Source of the DNA: Umbilicaria muhlenbergii
Taxonomy: Eukaryota > Ascomycota > Lecanoromycetes > Umbilicariales > Umbilicariaceae
Reading direction: 5' to 3'
Assembly: GCA_000611775.1 (NCBI GenBank)
Contig: KK106984.1
Span: 898,364 to 962,363 of the forward strand
Length of the DNA: 64,000 bases
Below the pieces are notes generated by a model. It was not told the origin of the DNA. It ran no database searches and saw nothing but the letters and a program-made list of their open reading frames with translations. Below, piece after piece: positions 22,760 through 33,836 of the stretch (position 1 is the stretch's first letter; every line of letters starts with the position of its first letter). The position numbers were made by a program, and so were the translations under genes.

Positions 22760-22959
22760 TACTCCACATCTAATGCATCACCTTAATAATCACTAAAACG
22801 GTTGTTAATGCACCAGCTTCGGTCCTGGTAGGCGCTGTCTCTCGTGTTAAGAGTACTCTCAAGTACTCCCACAAATCTTCCACGTCGTCTATCTCCTACG
22901 CTTTCACATTCCGTTACAGTCAAGCATCTTACATCCCCTCCAGCATAGTACGAGGTATT

Positions 22960-24437
22960 ATGTTGTCGCCGCTTTCTTTTGCAGCATTTGCTGCAGCTAC
23001 AGGATCCCTCGTGGCCCTTGTAGCAGCTGCTTCCTCTTCAGCATCTTCATGCTCGACGACACTGACTCCGACAAACTCCGTAAAGCCGAGCATCGCCTCT
23101 GGATACCGGATGGCACTTGTTGCCACGGGCCTCACTAAACCGCGGTCCATCCAATTTGACGGGAGCGGCAATCTCCTCGTGGTCCAGCAGGGCAAAGGTA
23201 TAGTTGCTTTAGATTTCCAGGACGACGGTGGGACGTGTCTCAGCGTGAAGACGAGCACGAACGTGGTGGAAAACACAGCCGTCAGTATAGTTGAACCTTG
23301 TCCATGCGGCTCTGCTGACAACTGGTACCAAAGTTGAACCATGGAATTTTCCTGGACGGGAACACTCTATATGCCTCTAGCTCTGATACAGCCTGGTCTT
23401 GGACATACGACCCATCGAGGAAGTCGGTCGGCGCTACGAACAAGTCTATAGTCGTGGGGATGAACACTGACGACCATACAACAAGGACACTTTTGGTCGT
23501 CAATAAAACCCTGGTTGTCACTAGGGGAAGCACTGCCAATGTCGACGTGGGTACAGAGATGATATCCAGTGGTCGATCCCAGATAAAAATGTTTGATCTT
23601 AGCAACGTTACGGCAGACGGCTATGACTTCGATACCGAAGGAGTGCTTTTGGGCTGGGGCCTTAGAAACGACGTTGGAATTGCAGCTCATCCAGCTACCG
23701 GTGGTTTGTACAGCGTCGAGAACTCTGTGGATGACATTGTGCGCGACGGTCAAGACATACACCAGAATAATCCCGGGGAAGAGCTCAACTACCTTGGCAC
23801 CATTTCAGCTCCCTCGGGTCGTAATTATGGATATCCATATTGTTTCGCGGCGTGGAATGTCAGCGCCATCCCCAACAGCAACCTTAGCGTAGGGCAGCAG
23901 TTCGCGACGGGCACGCCGAACAACACCATTAACGACACTTATTGCGCGGAACAGGAGGCCCCCAGGTTGACCTTTCAGGCCCATATGGCGCCTCTGGACA
24001 TTCTCTTCAATAACAGTGGCACAGAGGCCTGGGTATCATTCCACGGTAGCTGGGATCGAACCAATCCAGTGGGCTATAAGGTAAGTGTACTCCAATTTGC
24101 AAACGGCGAGCCTGTTGCTCCCTCAAACAGCACCACCTCCTTGACCGATGTCTTCGTCAATTCCGACAACTCTCGCTGCAACGCTCAGTGCTTCCGACCG
24201 GTGGGACTCGCGTTGGATAACCAAGGTCGATTGTTTGTCAGCTCTGATTCGACTGGAGAACTATACGTGATTCAACGGGACGGGACAGCCAGCGGAGCGG
24301 CTCCCAGCACAACTACTGGCGGCGGCGGTGCCCCGGCTGCATCACCGACCTCTAAGCAATCGAGCGCCGGTGGGCATTGGAGCCATAGCATGGGTGCTTT
24401 GATCCTCGCTCTGTCTGCGTTTTGCATTATCTCCTGA
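22960..24437 (+). CDS. Secreted, probably GPI-anchored PQQ-type sugar/sorbosone dehydrogenase
   Basis: Predicted 474 aa from exons 22960-23280 and 23334-24437 (intron GTCAGT..AAAG with CTGAC branch). The N-terminus is a signal peptide (MLSPLSFAAFAAATGSLVAL). The body is a six-bladed propeller-like dehydrogenase of the L-sorbosone/glucose dehydrogenase family: LTKPRSIQFDGSGNLLVV, the LNHGIFLDG join across the intron, GLRNDVGIAAHPATG, NPGEELNYLG, APLDILF and FRPVGLALDNQGRLFVSSD. It has many N-glycosylation sites. The C-terminus is Ser/Gly-rich followed by a hydrophobic tail (MGALILALSAFCIIS), a typical GPI signal. It likely oxidises a sugar or sugar aldehyde outside the cell; PQQ as cofactor is inferred from the family (compare AA12 enzymes). 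The transposon ends 200 bp upstream of the ATG. Confidence 0.88.
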
Positions 24438-25237
24438 TTGTCTGTTGACTGCATTTTCCAGCAGGTGCATGTACGACATAGATGACAATCTCGAACTGCG
24501 GATCCTCTAGATAACACAGTAACGAAAATGATACCCCTGGAACCTTGCAGTGGATATTCCAAATATTTATGGCTTCTACTATCTCTACTACAAGCGTTCC
24601 TCGAAACCAGTCTATGTTGCTGAGTAGTCGAGGGGACCCCGAGCGGAAGATTGCGAATTATTTTGTCTCGTACCACTGGACGTTCCTCGAAATTTCTCTT
24701 GGTTGCCGACTACTTGAGGGGATTCCCATACCATTCATCTTCGTCCATTCCCACTGAATGTTTCCCAGAATTTATGCTGTTTTTTGTCGAGGGGATCGCA
24801 GCGGAGGCCTGTCACCTGTTTTCTCCACACGCCTTTGACCCCAAGTCTTTCAGCAAGTCATTGGCACTGCTAAACTGTTAATGAAACCACGAACTGATAG
24901 ATGATGGCACTCTACTCCGAGAATCCTTAAACTGGTCGATTTTGTTAGCCTTTATCACATAACCATCCCCCACTTACCCTAACTCAGAGGGGGACTTGAA
25001 GACACGATAACAGCATCGAAATCGCTCCAATCGCAATGAATGATTGATGAATGCATTCATAGACCATTCATCCACTCTTTGCTCTATCACTTCCAAAGTC
25101 AATTCCTTCATATTTGTGTTGGTCGAATACCGCCATCGTCCCCAATGGTCCTCTTAGGATGAGCCCTACTCACTACCACCTCACTCTACACCATCCGTGT
25201 ACTTCGACAGTGACGATCTCCGGCGATAAACAGCATC
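24438..25237. other. Intergenic region
   Basis: Between the dehydrogenase stop and the F-box gene start. It contains three loosely related GTCGAGGGGA(T/C)C-type words (near 24630, 24712 and 24787) but no gene, RNA or element that I can support. Confidence 0.4.
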
Positions 25238-27040
25238 ATGGCTTTCAACAGCCTTCCAATCGAGGTATTTCTTCCAATACACCGTCTCATTTACGGCCCG
25301 TCACCGCCCGTGCAGCTTTGCACGGAGATCTACCTCACTAATATCTACAACAGCTCAACCAGCATATCGCGACCTACCTGACCAGCGACAGTGATCTTTG
25401 CAACTTCACCCTCGTCTGCCAGCAGACCCATGCCGCCGTCCACTCGCCTCGTTCCAGTGTTTGGCGCCAGCGGTTCAGTGAAGTCTTCGATATTTTACCA
25501 GGGAAGCAAAGTCATGAGCTTAAGGCACAGTATCAACACAGACGAAAGGTCATTCGGAGGGGAGCTCGCTTCGTGCTTGGCCGTGAGTCTGAGGAGAGAA
25601 ACTGCTTGGAAGTGCTCCGGGACCTGATCATCGGTGAGTGTCCGCCCGCGATACTATAAGATACTATAAGACGCTTGTGTGAGAGTGAGCACCGTCGCGG
25701 TCCTAGGGATCACCAGGGCTACTTTTGACAGGCTCAACTCATACCAATATTTGGCTGTCGTAAGCCACCCACGAGGTTTTGCTAACGTCGCAGCAGAGTC
25801 GTTCGCTAATACGTTGTCGTCCTCGCCCTTCTCTAATAACCTCCAGCAATTATATTGGTTTGTTACAAACACGGATCTTCTTGCTAGGCTATCTCCTGCG
25901 CATGTTCGTAAACATGGCCTTCGTCAAGGTTCCGTGGAACCACTCCTTCAGGTGATCCAACTTATGTGCACGCACTGGTCGCTGGATTTGTCCTTGGGTT
26001 ATCAGACCTTCGGCTTTGACATTTCCCAACGGATGGTGTATCAGCATCCAGATCAATGTCCCATGTTCTTGGATCAACACATGTGCACTGTCAATATCAA
26101 TTACCTTCTTCACGTCATGAATTTCTTCAAGTATCACTGCACGCGTTCAGACGAATGGACCTTGCGCAGCATCTTCGAAGCTCTGGAGTCCCACCAGCGA
26201 CCACAAGCCTGGAACACCCAGCTGCGCCAAGGTCCTACTTCGCTAGGCTCTGAATGGCTGGGCTCTTATTCATACCTTCATTCCCGCAAAGAAATCGTCG
26301 CCATCCGAAACAGCCCCGGTGACCGCCTCTTCATGGACACCATCGATAGCAAAGACGGCTTCCAGACCCTTACGCTCAACTTCTCTCCGCCTCCCTCCGT
26401 CACCTGGCCCGACGTCTTCGAGCGCCATCTCCAATCCCTCCCCCCGCCTGCTCTTGTGCACGCACTACAGACCTACCTTCCCACGCAGAAAGTCACCAGA
26501 TCAGGCGTCAGACACGTCCAAGGCCCCTCAGGCATCATCAAGCCCGGTCGGAAGACTTCCCCAAGACACAAGAAAACACCCACCCCGTCGCCACCCTCCA
26601 CGCCTAGTCAAAAAGCGAATCTCCCCGCCCCTAAGCGCGGCCGCGACTACCTCATGTTCAACGGCTCCGGCCACGACTCAGAGGACTTCCACTGTGCCGG
26701 CATTATCCACGCCCTGCCGCCGCAATTCGGTATTCCGGGGTGGCAGCGCATCACATTGATGAAGTACTTCGACCCTGCACCCGCGTCGCCGTCTTCGTCT
26801 GCGCCGTCCTCGCCCAATCCTTTCTCGTCGGGTTCCGACGATATTGGAGCGGGGACTGGTGAGGGATTGGGCTGGGATAGCGCGGAGGTGGATGATGGGT
26901 GTTGGGCTTATGAGGGGGTTGTGCTGCCGGGTGGGAAAATCATTTTGGGGAGGTGGTGGAGCCCGTTGGATGAGACGGGGGAGAGGGAGTGGATGGGACC
27001 GTTCATTTTCTGGAATGTGCTGGGTGAGGAGGATGAGTAG
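25238..27040 (+). CDS. F-box protein, fungal, unknown substrate
   Basis: Predicted 516 aa from exons 25238-25264, 25354-25633 and 25797-27040. The first join creates an N-terminal F-box, SLPIELNQHIATYLTSDSD followed by LCNFTLVCQQTH (residues 5-35), the motif that binds Skp1 in SCF ubiquitin ligases. The second intron (25634-25796, GTGAGT..GCAG, CTAAC branch) joins RDLII to ESFANTL; alternative acceptors nearby keep the frame, so this junction is less certain. The remainder has no repeat domain I recognise, and resembles the uncharacterised C-terminal parts of fungal F-box proteins, with a Pro/Ser/Lys-rich linker at about 335-375 and a Gly/Trp-rich end. It probably recruits an unknown substrate for ubiquitylation. 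Confidence 0.75.
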
Positions 27041-27979
27041 GCGCATGCGAGAGAGGGGTTTGGGGTTTGGCGGTTGTGAAGCCCGTGGGAGGACTTTGGT
27101 TGGAGGTTTGTTTGCGGTTCAGGTGGAGGGATCGAGCACAGCAGCATTGGCGGAAGGTGGAAAAGTTTGATGTCGTTTGATTTAACTGGTTCTGAATTTG
27201 CGCATTGTTTGCTTTTGATTGAATCTATGACAACCTTCCCAGTTACTGAAGCCGCTGGGGCCGAATCTGAGGACATTTAGTTGACCATTTCCACGCAGCT
27301 GTCCAAAAACACATTGCAATGATGGTTGTTGCAGAGAACTCTTCTGATCATTCCATGGCGGTTCTGTCTCCGTTAGCCGACCTCTTCAACATGACATCGA
27401 CGGATAGAAACATAGCTAATATACTTAACAGTCATTGTGGATCTGGCCCTGGGGATTCCCTCGACCTTTTCTCACCCATAGCAGTTGGCAGATGTCAGGA
27501 AGCCTACAAGTCGCACTCTTGACTTATCTGAACCACACGATTTTATGAATTCGCTGCTGAATATCCCCTCGGCCTCCTTTTCACCCAGAACAGGGAGCAG
27601 CAGTAAGCACACAAGTTTGTACTCTTGGGGGTTATCTGAATAACTCATGCATTACATTTTCGCTGCTGAGGATCCCCTCGGCCTCTTCGTCGAGAATTTA
27701 CCACTAGATCAGATGAAGCACCTGGCGTCTGTCATTACGAAAGAGCTTCCTTCGCCACCTCTGCAGCAGAGCGGTACGGGGCGCTCCTTCCTATGTAATG
27801 ACACGCCCGCAAGATATATCAACAGCATTTTTCTGGCGTCGACGAGATCGGTCAACCCGTGCTCCTGTATTCATTGACGCAACCGCCTCAGCATAATGTA
27901 TCAAGTGCATAAAGTACCATGACCATCAATATACTACCAAGTGACTCCCGAGTAATCAACAGCTTTCTATCGTCCTAGT
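27041..27979. other. Convergent intergenic region with diverged repeats
   Basis: Between the 3' ends of the F-box gene (+) and SEC13 (-). Its centre contains a diverged tandem repeat of about 108 bp, listed separately. No coding feature seen. Confidence 0.45.
27458..27697. repeat. Diverged tandem repeat, period about 108 bp
   Basis: CCCTCGRCCT starts at about 27458 and 27566, and a third partial copy at about 27675. Copies share TTCGCTGCTGA at the end of each unit, a middle TTATCTGAA and ACTCTTG, with many differences between. Old duplication, no coding sense. Confidence 0.6.
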
Positions 27980-29201
27980 CTATTCAACAATCTCCTTAAC
28001 GCATTCCCATTCGCCTTTTAGGTTCTCCTTCCATAGCGTGACCTTGTTATCCCCACCCGAAACCGCCAGTACGTTCCCGCTCAAGCTCCAGCTCACCCTC
28101 CAGAGTACGGCATCGAAATTCAATACCGTGCTCTTCCATTCATTGGGGTGCGATGGATTTGATGTCCAGATCCTGACAGTCTTGTCCTGTGAAGCTGAGG
28201 CGATGTACGATTTCTGGAGGATCGTGGGCGCCCACGCGACGTCGCGGACCCAGTCAGTGTGGCCTGTCAGGTCAAGGGTGGGTTGGTAGGTCTTGAGCTC
28301 CGGACTTTGGAGCACATACAGTTAGCCCTAACTCCTCCAATTCGTAGAAAGGGAATCTCTTACTTCCAATCCCAAATCTTAACCAGATTATCGCTTCCTC
28401 CCGTCACAAACCTCCTCACCGCGCCCGCATTCGGCGTACTACTGACCAAGCTGCCCGGAGCAATTGCCGGCGCCCAGCTCACTGCGTTAACGCCCAAGCC
28501 ATGCGCGGGAAAGATTTTATGCTCCCAGCTCCCTTCCTTGAATTCCAGGACGCTGACACTACCGTCTGAGGATGCGCATGCGAGGAGGCAGCCGCTTTCG
28601 TGCGGTGACCAGGAGACGATGTTAACGGAAGCGGTATGTAGCGCGAAATCGGCGACTTTCTGCCATTGGGAGTTTTGTTCGCGCCAGATGAGCACTTTGC
28701 CATCGTAGCTGGAGGAGGCGAGGATGTTGCCGTATTTGGGGTGGGCCTGTGGGATTGATTATGAGAGAGAAGACTTTGATGGATGGGAAGGCGTTTCTGA
28801 CCCATGAGACGCACCAGACCGCGCCCTCGTGCCTGTAAAATGATTAGAAAGAGCGTTCGGTCTCACGTGTAGGGTCAATGTGGAAATTCTTACCCCCTTA
28901 GTGTTTCCGTTAACTTGTGGGTTTCGCCATCGATTTCGAAGATTTTGATGGTTTTATCGGAGGAACAGGTTGCTAATCGTCGGCCGTAGTAGTCGAGGAC
29001 TGCATCATGCTATATGCAAGCGAATAATCAACCAGTTGTTCGCTCAGACAGTGCTTGAAAGCTTGCGGCGCATCCTGAGGGTACCATAGGAGTGAGGGTT
29101 GACGTACAATCATGTCATCGTGACCGGAATTCGTTATTACTTGAGCCTAGAATTGTACCGTTAGCTTGACAAAAGTAGCATACTAGGACTTTCGGTACCA
29201 T
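27980..29201 (-). CDS. SEC13: SEC13, COPII coat and nuclear pore WD40 protein
   Basis: Predicted 298 aa, the family length, in six exons: 29201-29199 (the ATG alone), 29146-29108, 29009-28894, 28832-28802, 28746-28364 and 28304-27980. Joins restore [39 protein letters not shown] and VKIWDW. WD repeats are visible as [78 protein letters not shown] and [16 protein letters not shown], six blades, as in Sec13, which borrows a seventh from Sec31 or Nup145C. It works in ER vesicle budding, the nuclear pore Y-complex and the SEA complex. Transcribed divergently from PEX20 with 255 bp between the start codons. The last intron uses a CAAAG acceptor. Confidence 0.96.
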
Positions 29202-29456
29202 TTTCTAGGGAATTCTACTTCGACCTGAGCTTTGCAAGCTGCAGCACGTAAACATACACTGTGGCTTCAATATACGTGGTAGGGCTGAAATGTCGTCGGG
29301 ACGGAACAACTTTTAAGAGAGACCTCGGCGGTGAACCCCTAAGTTAATCCCGGGTGTTTGCCATCATGCCCGTGATCTCATACCTATCATTCCTTGTTCA
29401 AGCAGTCACTTCTTGTGCAGTCTTCTGCATTTCTTACCTTTATACTCTTACGAATC
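29202..29456. promoter_or_regulatory. Compact divergent promoter SEC13 / PEX20
   Basis: Only 255 bp separate the ATG of SEC13 (-) and that of PEX20 (+), so both core promoters and leaders must share this space. I see no clear TATA box. Confidence 0.5.
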
Positions 29457-30868
29457 ATGGCTGATGCTCTGTGTGGACCCTCTAACGCTTTGCAGAGCTT
29501 CCAAAAGCACACCTCAGTCGACAGAACCCTACAGCAGGATCGACTTGCTCTCCGTCAATCACCTACTCAGGTAGCGGCTACAGTCTTGAATATCCTGCTC
29601 TCTAGCTAACATGCACTATTAAGGGTTTCCGCTCGCCACAACCGAATGCAGGCATTCTAGATGCCGAGTTTGAAGCCTTCCAAGCGGGCCATCCTTTCGG
29701 AGCCGGTCTACCAACATTTGAACAGCCTCAATACGAGGGGCCTGCGACGGCGAGTGGTCACGACTTCTTACATCCGCAGCTCCCGGACTGGGTTTCGGAT
29801 TTCCAAAGTCTACATCTAGGCGAAGCCCAATCTTCCCCAATGCCACAGTCACAATTTAGACAGGAAGCACCTCTCCAGCGGAATCTGCCTGGAGTATGGC
29901 AACAAGACTTCACGCGCCAGCAGGGCAGGCAGACGATGCATCAGCAGCCGATACAGCAACAATTCAATGGCTTTGGCCAGAGCATGTACCAGGCTCGAAG
30001 CTACCCGATGCTCGATGGGGCCAGCAGTCAGCTTCCGTCTATAGGGCAACTGAAGCAGTCGCAACAGGAAGACGTTTTTGATGAAGAGGCTTTTGAGAGG
30101 GCGTTTGAAGCCGCGAAAGTGTTAGAGGTGGAGGAACTTCGGGAGCGACAATGGCAGAAAATAGCCACTTACAACGGCAAGCGCCTTGCTGCCCTTGGCT
30201 ACAGGGAGGTGTTTGGAAAAGAGCTTGAAGAGCAGCTAGGTGTCCTTGGCAACACTAAAGACCGTCAAGCCCTTGAGGACTATCAGATGCTGCTCGAAAT
30301 GCGGAACAAAAAAAGGTTGTTAGCGGCAAGAGAGCGACGAGAAATGGAACAGAAAGACCGTCAAGCCCTTGATGACTATCAGATGCAGCTTAAGCTGCTC
30401 GAAGTGCTGAACAAAAAAAGGTTGTTAGCGGCAAGAGAGCAACGGGAAATGGAACAGAAGCAGCAGGTGGATGTCAAGCTTGGGAAAGATATGCTTATCA
30501 ACGAATCGGCCGACCTTTTGGCGCGTTCCGATCACCTTGTCGAACAGGAACGCATAGGTTCTGATCGGATCTTACACCAAGATGAAGATCAACGAGCAGA
30601 CACTCAGCTCCACGATGAAGCGGACGATCTGGCAAGGACAGCCGGTCAGCTACTGGACAGCGTCAAGCATGATCAAAGTCAAAAATTCCAGGAAAGCAAC
30701 TTTCTAGCGTTGATGCGGCAATTACGCGATCGGGAAGTTCGTGTAGAGGGGGACAGAATGATAGATGTCAGTACTTCCTTATCGGCGACTGGTCCGAAGC
30801 ACTATCACAACGGCCCGGCGGAGATGATCACTTGCCGAGTGTTGGGATGCGAAAGAGTCGATGGCTGA
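29457..30868 (+). CDS. PEX20: Peroxin 20, PTS2 import co-receptor
   Basis: Predicted 452 aa from exons 29457-29570 and 29624-30868 (intron with GCTAAC branch, acceptor TTAAG). The N-terminus MADALCGPSNALQSFQKH followed by VDRTLQQDRL is the Pex20 signature; its Cys (residue 6) is the conserved one that is mono-ubiquitylated for recycling. WVSDF and WQQDF are WxxxF-type motifs that bind Pex14/Pex13. In filamentous fungi Pex20 works with Pex7 to bring PTS2 proteins into peroxisomes. The middle is Gln-rich, then helical with heptad-like Glu/Arg/Leu. Residues about 250-320 contain a near-identical duplication of a 32-35-residue helical unit beginning KDRQALxDYQM. The C-terminal part, where Pex7 binds, follows the duplication. 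Confidence 0.93.
30257..30457 (+). repeat. In-frame tandem duplication inside PEX20
   Basis: Two copies, 96 and 105 nt, starting AAAGACCGTCAAGCCCTTGA and ending GAAATGGAACAG. Most of the length is identical; the second has a 9-nt gain near its middle. Both copies stay in frame. Confidence 0.92.
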
Positions 30869-31636
30869 TCAAAGCCCTAGGCAATGCAGCCTCTCCACCC
30901 CGGGGGACCGGATTACCCTAGGGATAGAGACACGACTATGACTGGGGTCATAGATCCGGATGATTGTGGTAAAGAATGACTCTTAAGCTTCCTGTTACGC
31001 TTGTCTTTGGCTTACAAGAAGTGGTAGGAGCCGACAAAGCCAATGCAACCGCATGACTTTGGCAGGCTGATGGCTTCTGCGCAGTGAGGCAGCGTGGTTA
31101 TGGAGGCAACATGGGGACGCCGTCAGTCGATACAGAGGCTCCTATGGAGCGGAGCCAACAGAGGGAGTTGACGAATGAAAATATCTGGTACCCGCCAGGA
31201 TGCTTCCCGCGGCGGGATGCCTGGACAGCCAGGGTCATTGAATGAAAGATTATATCAGATCTTGCATACCGCAACACCCTTTCGGTAAAACACTTTTAAT
31301 ACATACCCTATAGTCCACCTATGCTCCGTAAGATGGCGGTGATACTTTACCCCTCACGACTCCATGGTGTCTTAATGAAGCTTTTCCCCAGCTCCAAGCT
31401 TGGCATCGCAGGGGAGGCCACCCCGTAACGCAGACGCGCGATCTCGCCAAAGCTCCGCAGAAGGCAGAGAGCGCCTCCTTAAATGTAAACCTCACGATCT
31501 GACACCAAACTTAAAAGTCCTTGGTACCACGGTTTGCGATCAATTAACAGCCTCAATGCTATAGAACTTTCACACAAGCAAACAACAAGGCTGCAGCGGC
31601 CAGAGGTCCCCCTCCATTGCACCAGCGTCAAGCTAG
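30869..31636. other. Intergenic region and probable Whi2-gene leader
   Basis: Between the PEX20 stop and the first supportable exon of the Whi2-like gene. It probably contains the promoter and an unidentified first exon of the latter; several ATG codons and possible donors exist (for instance ATGGCG before GTGATA at 31333-31339) but none is compelling. Confidence 0.4.
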
Positions 31637-33372
31637 TTGGATAGTCCAAATCAAAGCATCACCATCACATTGTCGGCGACACGAGACTCCAGTGACGGCC
31701 TGGCCGCGACCGACAAGCGGTCCTTCCACATTTCTTCACCCGGCTACGACGAGGGGGCTGCATACACAGATCCTCCACCCCACCCGCCCGCCTCAGCCTC
31801 TTCTTCAGATCCTCCGTCCCCGCGCCCTCCACCGTTTTCGTCTCTCTACTTCCCTCACCGCTCTTCAACAGCACGACCAGGCGCGCCTGTCACCGAGCCA
31901 GACTTCTCGTCGCTCCCAGCACTTGCGCCTGCTTCACCGTTCGAGTCTGCAGCCGCGGCGACTGCCGAAGCAGAAACTAAAGCTGCCCTCCCTCCTGATA
32001 CCAAGGGCGAATCGTCGAACAAGAGCGCTGACGACGGAGAGCCGCCACCGCCGTATACTGAGGGGTCTAGTCCGCTCGACTCTTTCACATACGTGATGGC
32101 TGCCGCCGGTGGGGCCGCGAGTATTATTACGCAGGTGCAACAGGGCGGCGGAGCCCCAATCAATACCTTGGCAGGTTTGTGGACACCGATGAGGGCACCA
32201 TCTCGAGGGACTGGCAAATGCTGACTGACGCCTTGGTTTGGTAGATGTCGGTGCGGACGAACACATCACACTCGATCTACGGTATAAGCAATTTACACAA
32301 ACGGTTTGAAGCTTAAGCTAACATCGCCTTAACAGCGGCACACGCTTCACACTGTCTCGCGACGAACTCCTTACCTTACCTGAATTCGTCCTCCTCTCAC
32401 TCTTCCCCAACGGCCTCCTCCCTGATGGTCACATGAATTCCTTTCACGATGGCGACATCTACCCCGTCGACGTACGTGACACATCTATTGCTTTATATAA
32501 TCCTTCCATCTACCTATCTGATCTAACCTTCTATTCGGACCAGTATGACCCCGCCTCCCTCCAGTACATGCTCGAATTCTTCCGCAACGTCGCTCAAACA
32601 ATCCCCTCAAGTTCGCCTTCCCCAACGTCCACAGTCCCTGATTCCAGTGAAAGCCACGCGCCGTCTTCGGTGGAGCCAGTACCTGGATCGGCAAGAGACA
32701 TGCTGCAGGATCGCGCCGGGATCATTGTCTTGAGGGAGGATCTAGATTTCTATGCCATACCGCCAAGAGCGGAGATCGAGCAGCCAGAGATGATCGAGGT
32801 CAAAAGGGCAGCAGGGAAAGCATTACTACGGCAAGATGGCATATTCTCGGGCTTGAGGCGAAGCGAGGAGTCGGGAACGACAGAACAGCATCTGATTGAG
32901 ATGCTGACTGCGGGGTGCGTTTCAATGGTCACTCCTCTTCTGCCAATATATCTAGATCGGCGCTGCTCATTACTGGTGTCAATCGTATAGTGGCTTCAAC
33001 AACGACGACCGATGGGGCCATCGAGCCAACGAACCCAACAAAGCCGTTATCTGCAGTCTCGCACTCGCCCGACTACGCACAGATATCAAAGGCACCGAAC
33101 TGGCAAACAGTAATGCCGTGGGTATGGCGCAGAAGCTATTGCTCTTCTGGCGGAAACCGGCCAGGAGATGTTGGTGGGAGGGCGTGGAGTTGGAAAACGT
33201 CGAAGGCGTGGAGGGGAAGTTGAAGGTGTGGATACGGAGAGTGTGGACACTGGAGATGGTGAGTCGATGACTTCTTTCTTTGGTGCGATTGTTCGGGAGA
33301 GGGAGGCGATGGGTGCTGATATTGGGTCGTTAAGTGCTAACCCATCCGCAGAGCGTTATCGGGTTACGCTAA
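31637..33372 (+). CDS. Whi2-like BTB/POZ stress-response protein (5' end unresolved)
   Basis: Exons 31637-32174, 32245-32281, 32336-32471, 32544-32914, 32991-33258 and 33352-33372, at least 457 aa. The start is not found: an in-frame TAG precedes 31637, which itself follows a CTAG that could be an acceptor, so an upstream first exon with the ATG is likely. The Pro/Ser-rich N-terminus ends in PPPPYTEGSSPLDSFTYVM. The BTB core is LDLRGTRFTLSRDELLTLP, EFVLLSLFPNGLLPDG and YDPASLQYMLEFFR; later blocks are AGIIVLREDLDFYAIPP, DGIFSGLRRSEE and AQKLLLFWRKPARRCWWEG. The last exon encodes only SVIGLR. This conserved fungal family is related to Whi2, which acts with Psr phosphatases in the general stress response and in damping TORC1. 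Confidence 0.85.
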
Positions 33373-33836
33373 TCAGGGCGTGTTCGATCACGGTTGAACC
33401 GGATGTTTGTATAGGTTTTCAAAGTGCGTGTTATGGCATTATAATACCCCGTCGGCGAGTCCTTGTCGTTACTGGGGTGTTCTTTAGCATAGGAGAGCAG
33501 AGCAGGATACTGTTTAATTAGTATTGAGCTGCTAGTTTTCTTTTGAACTGTGGTGAATAGCGAGCGGGACTCGTGTTCTTATGTTCTTCAGGCGCGCCTG
33601 TTAAAGGAGTAACCACGAGGTCCCCCAATAGCTTGACAGCGACGCGAAGTCGTCAAGCTTTACCATCTCCACTATGGGTTCCCCTGCATAGAAATACGTT
33701 TTCATCATCGATTCGATTCGCCGCCGAGGATCCCCATGGATCTCCGCTTCGAAACTACCACATATCCTGACAATCCGCGCCTCCCCAACCGTCTATACAA
33801 ACAAGATTCCGTTTCTTCCCCTTTCCCCACCATCCC
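33373..33836. other. Convergent intergenic region
   Basis: Between the 3' ends of the Whi2-like gene (+) and the G-patch gene (-). No feature recognised; a GCCGAGGATCCCC word at 33721 resembles those near 27.67 kb. Confidence 0.4.

Noticed and set aside
22960-27040. A secondary-metabolite or sugar-utilisation cluster around the dehydrogenase
   Set aside because: Neighbours are an F-box protein, SEC13 and a transposon; no transporter, regulator or further enzyme lies nearby.
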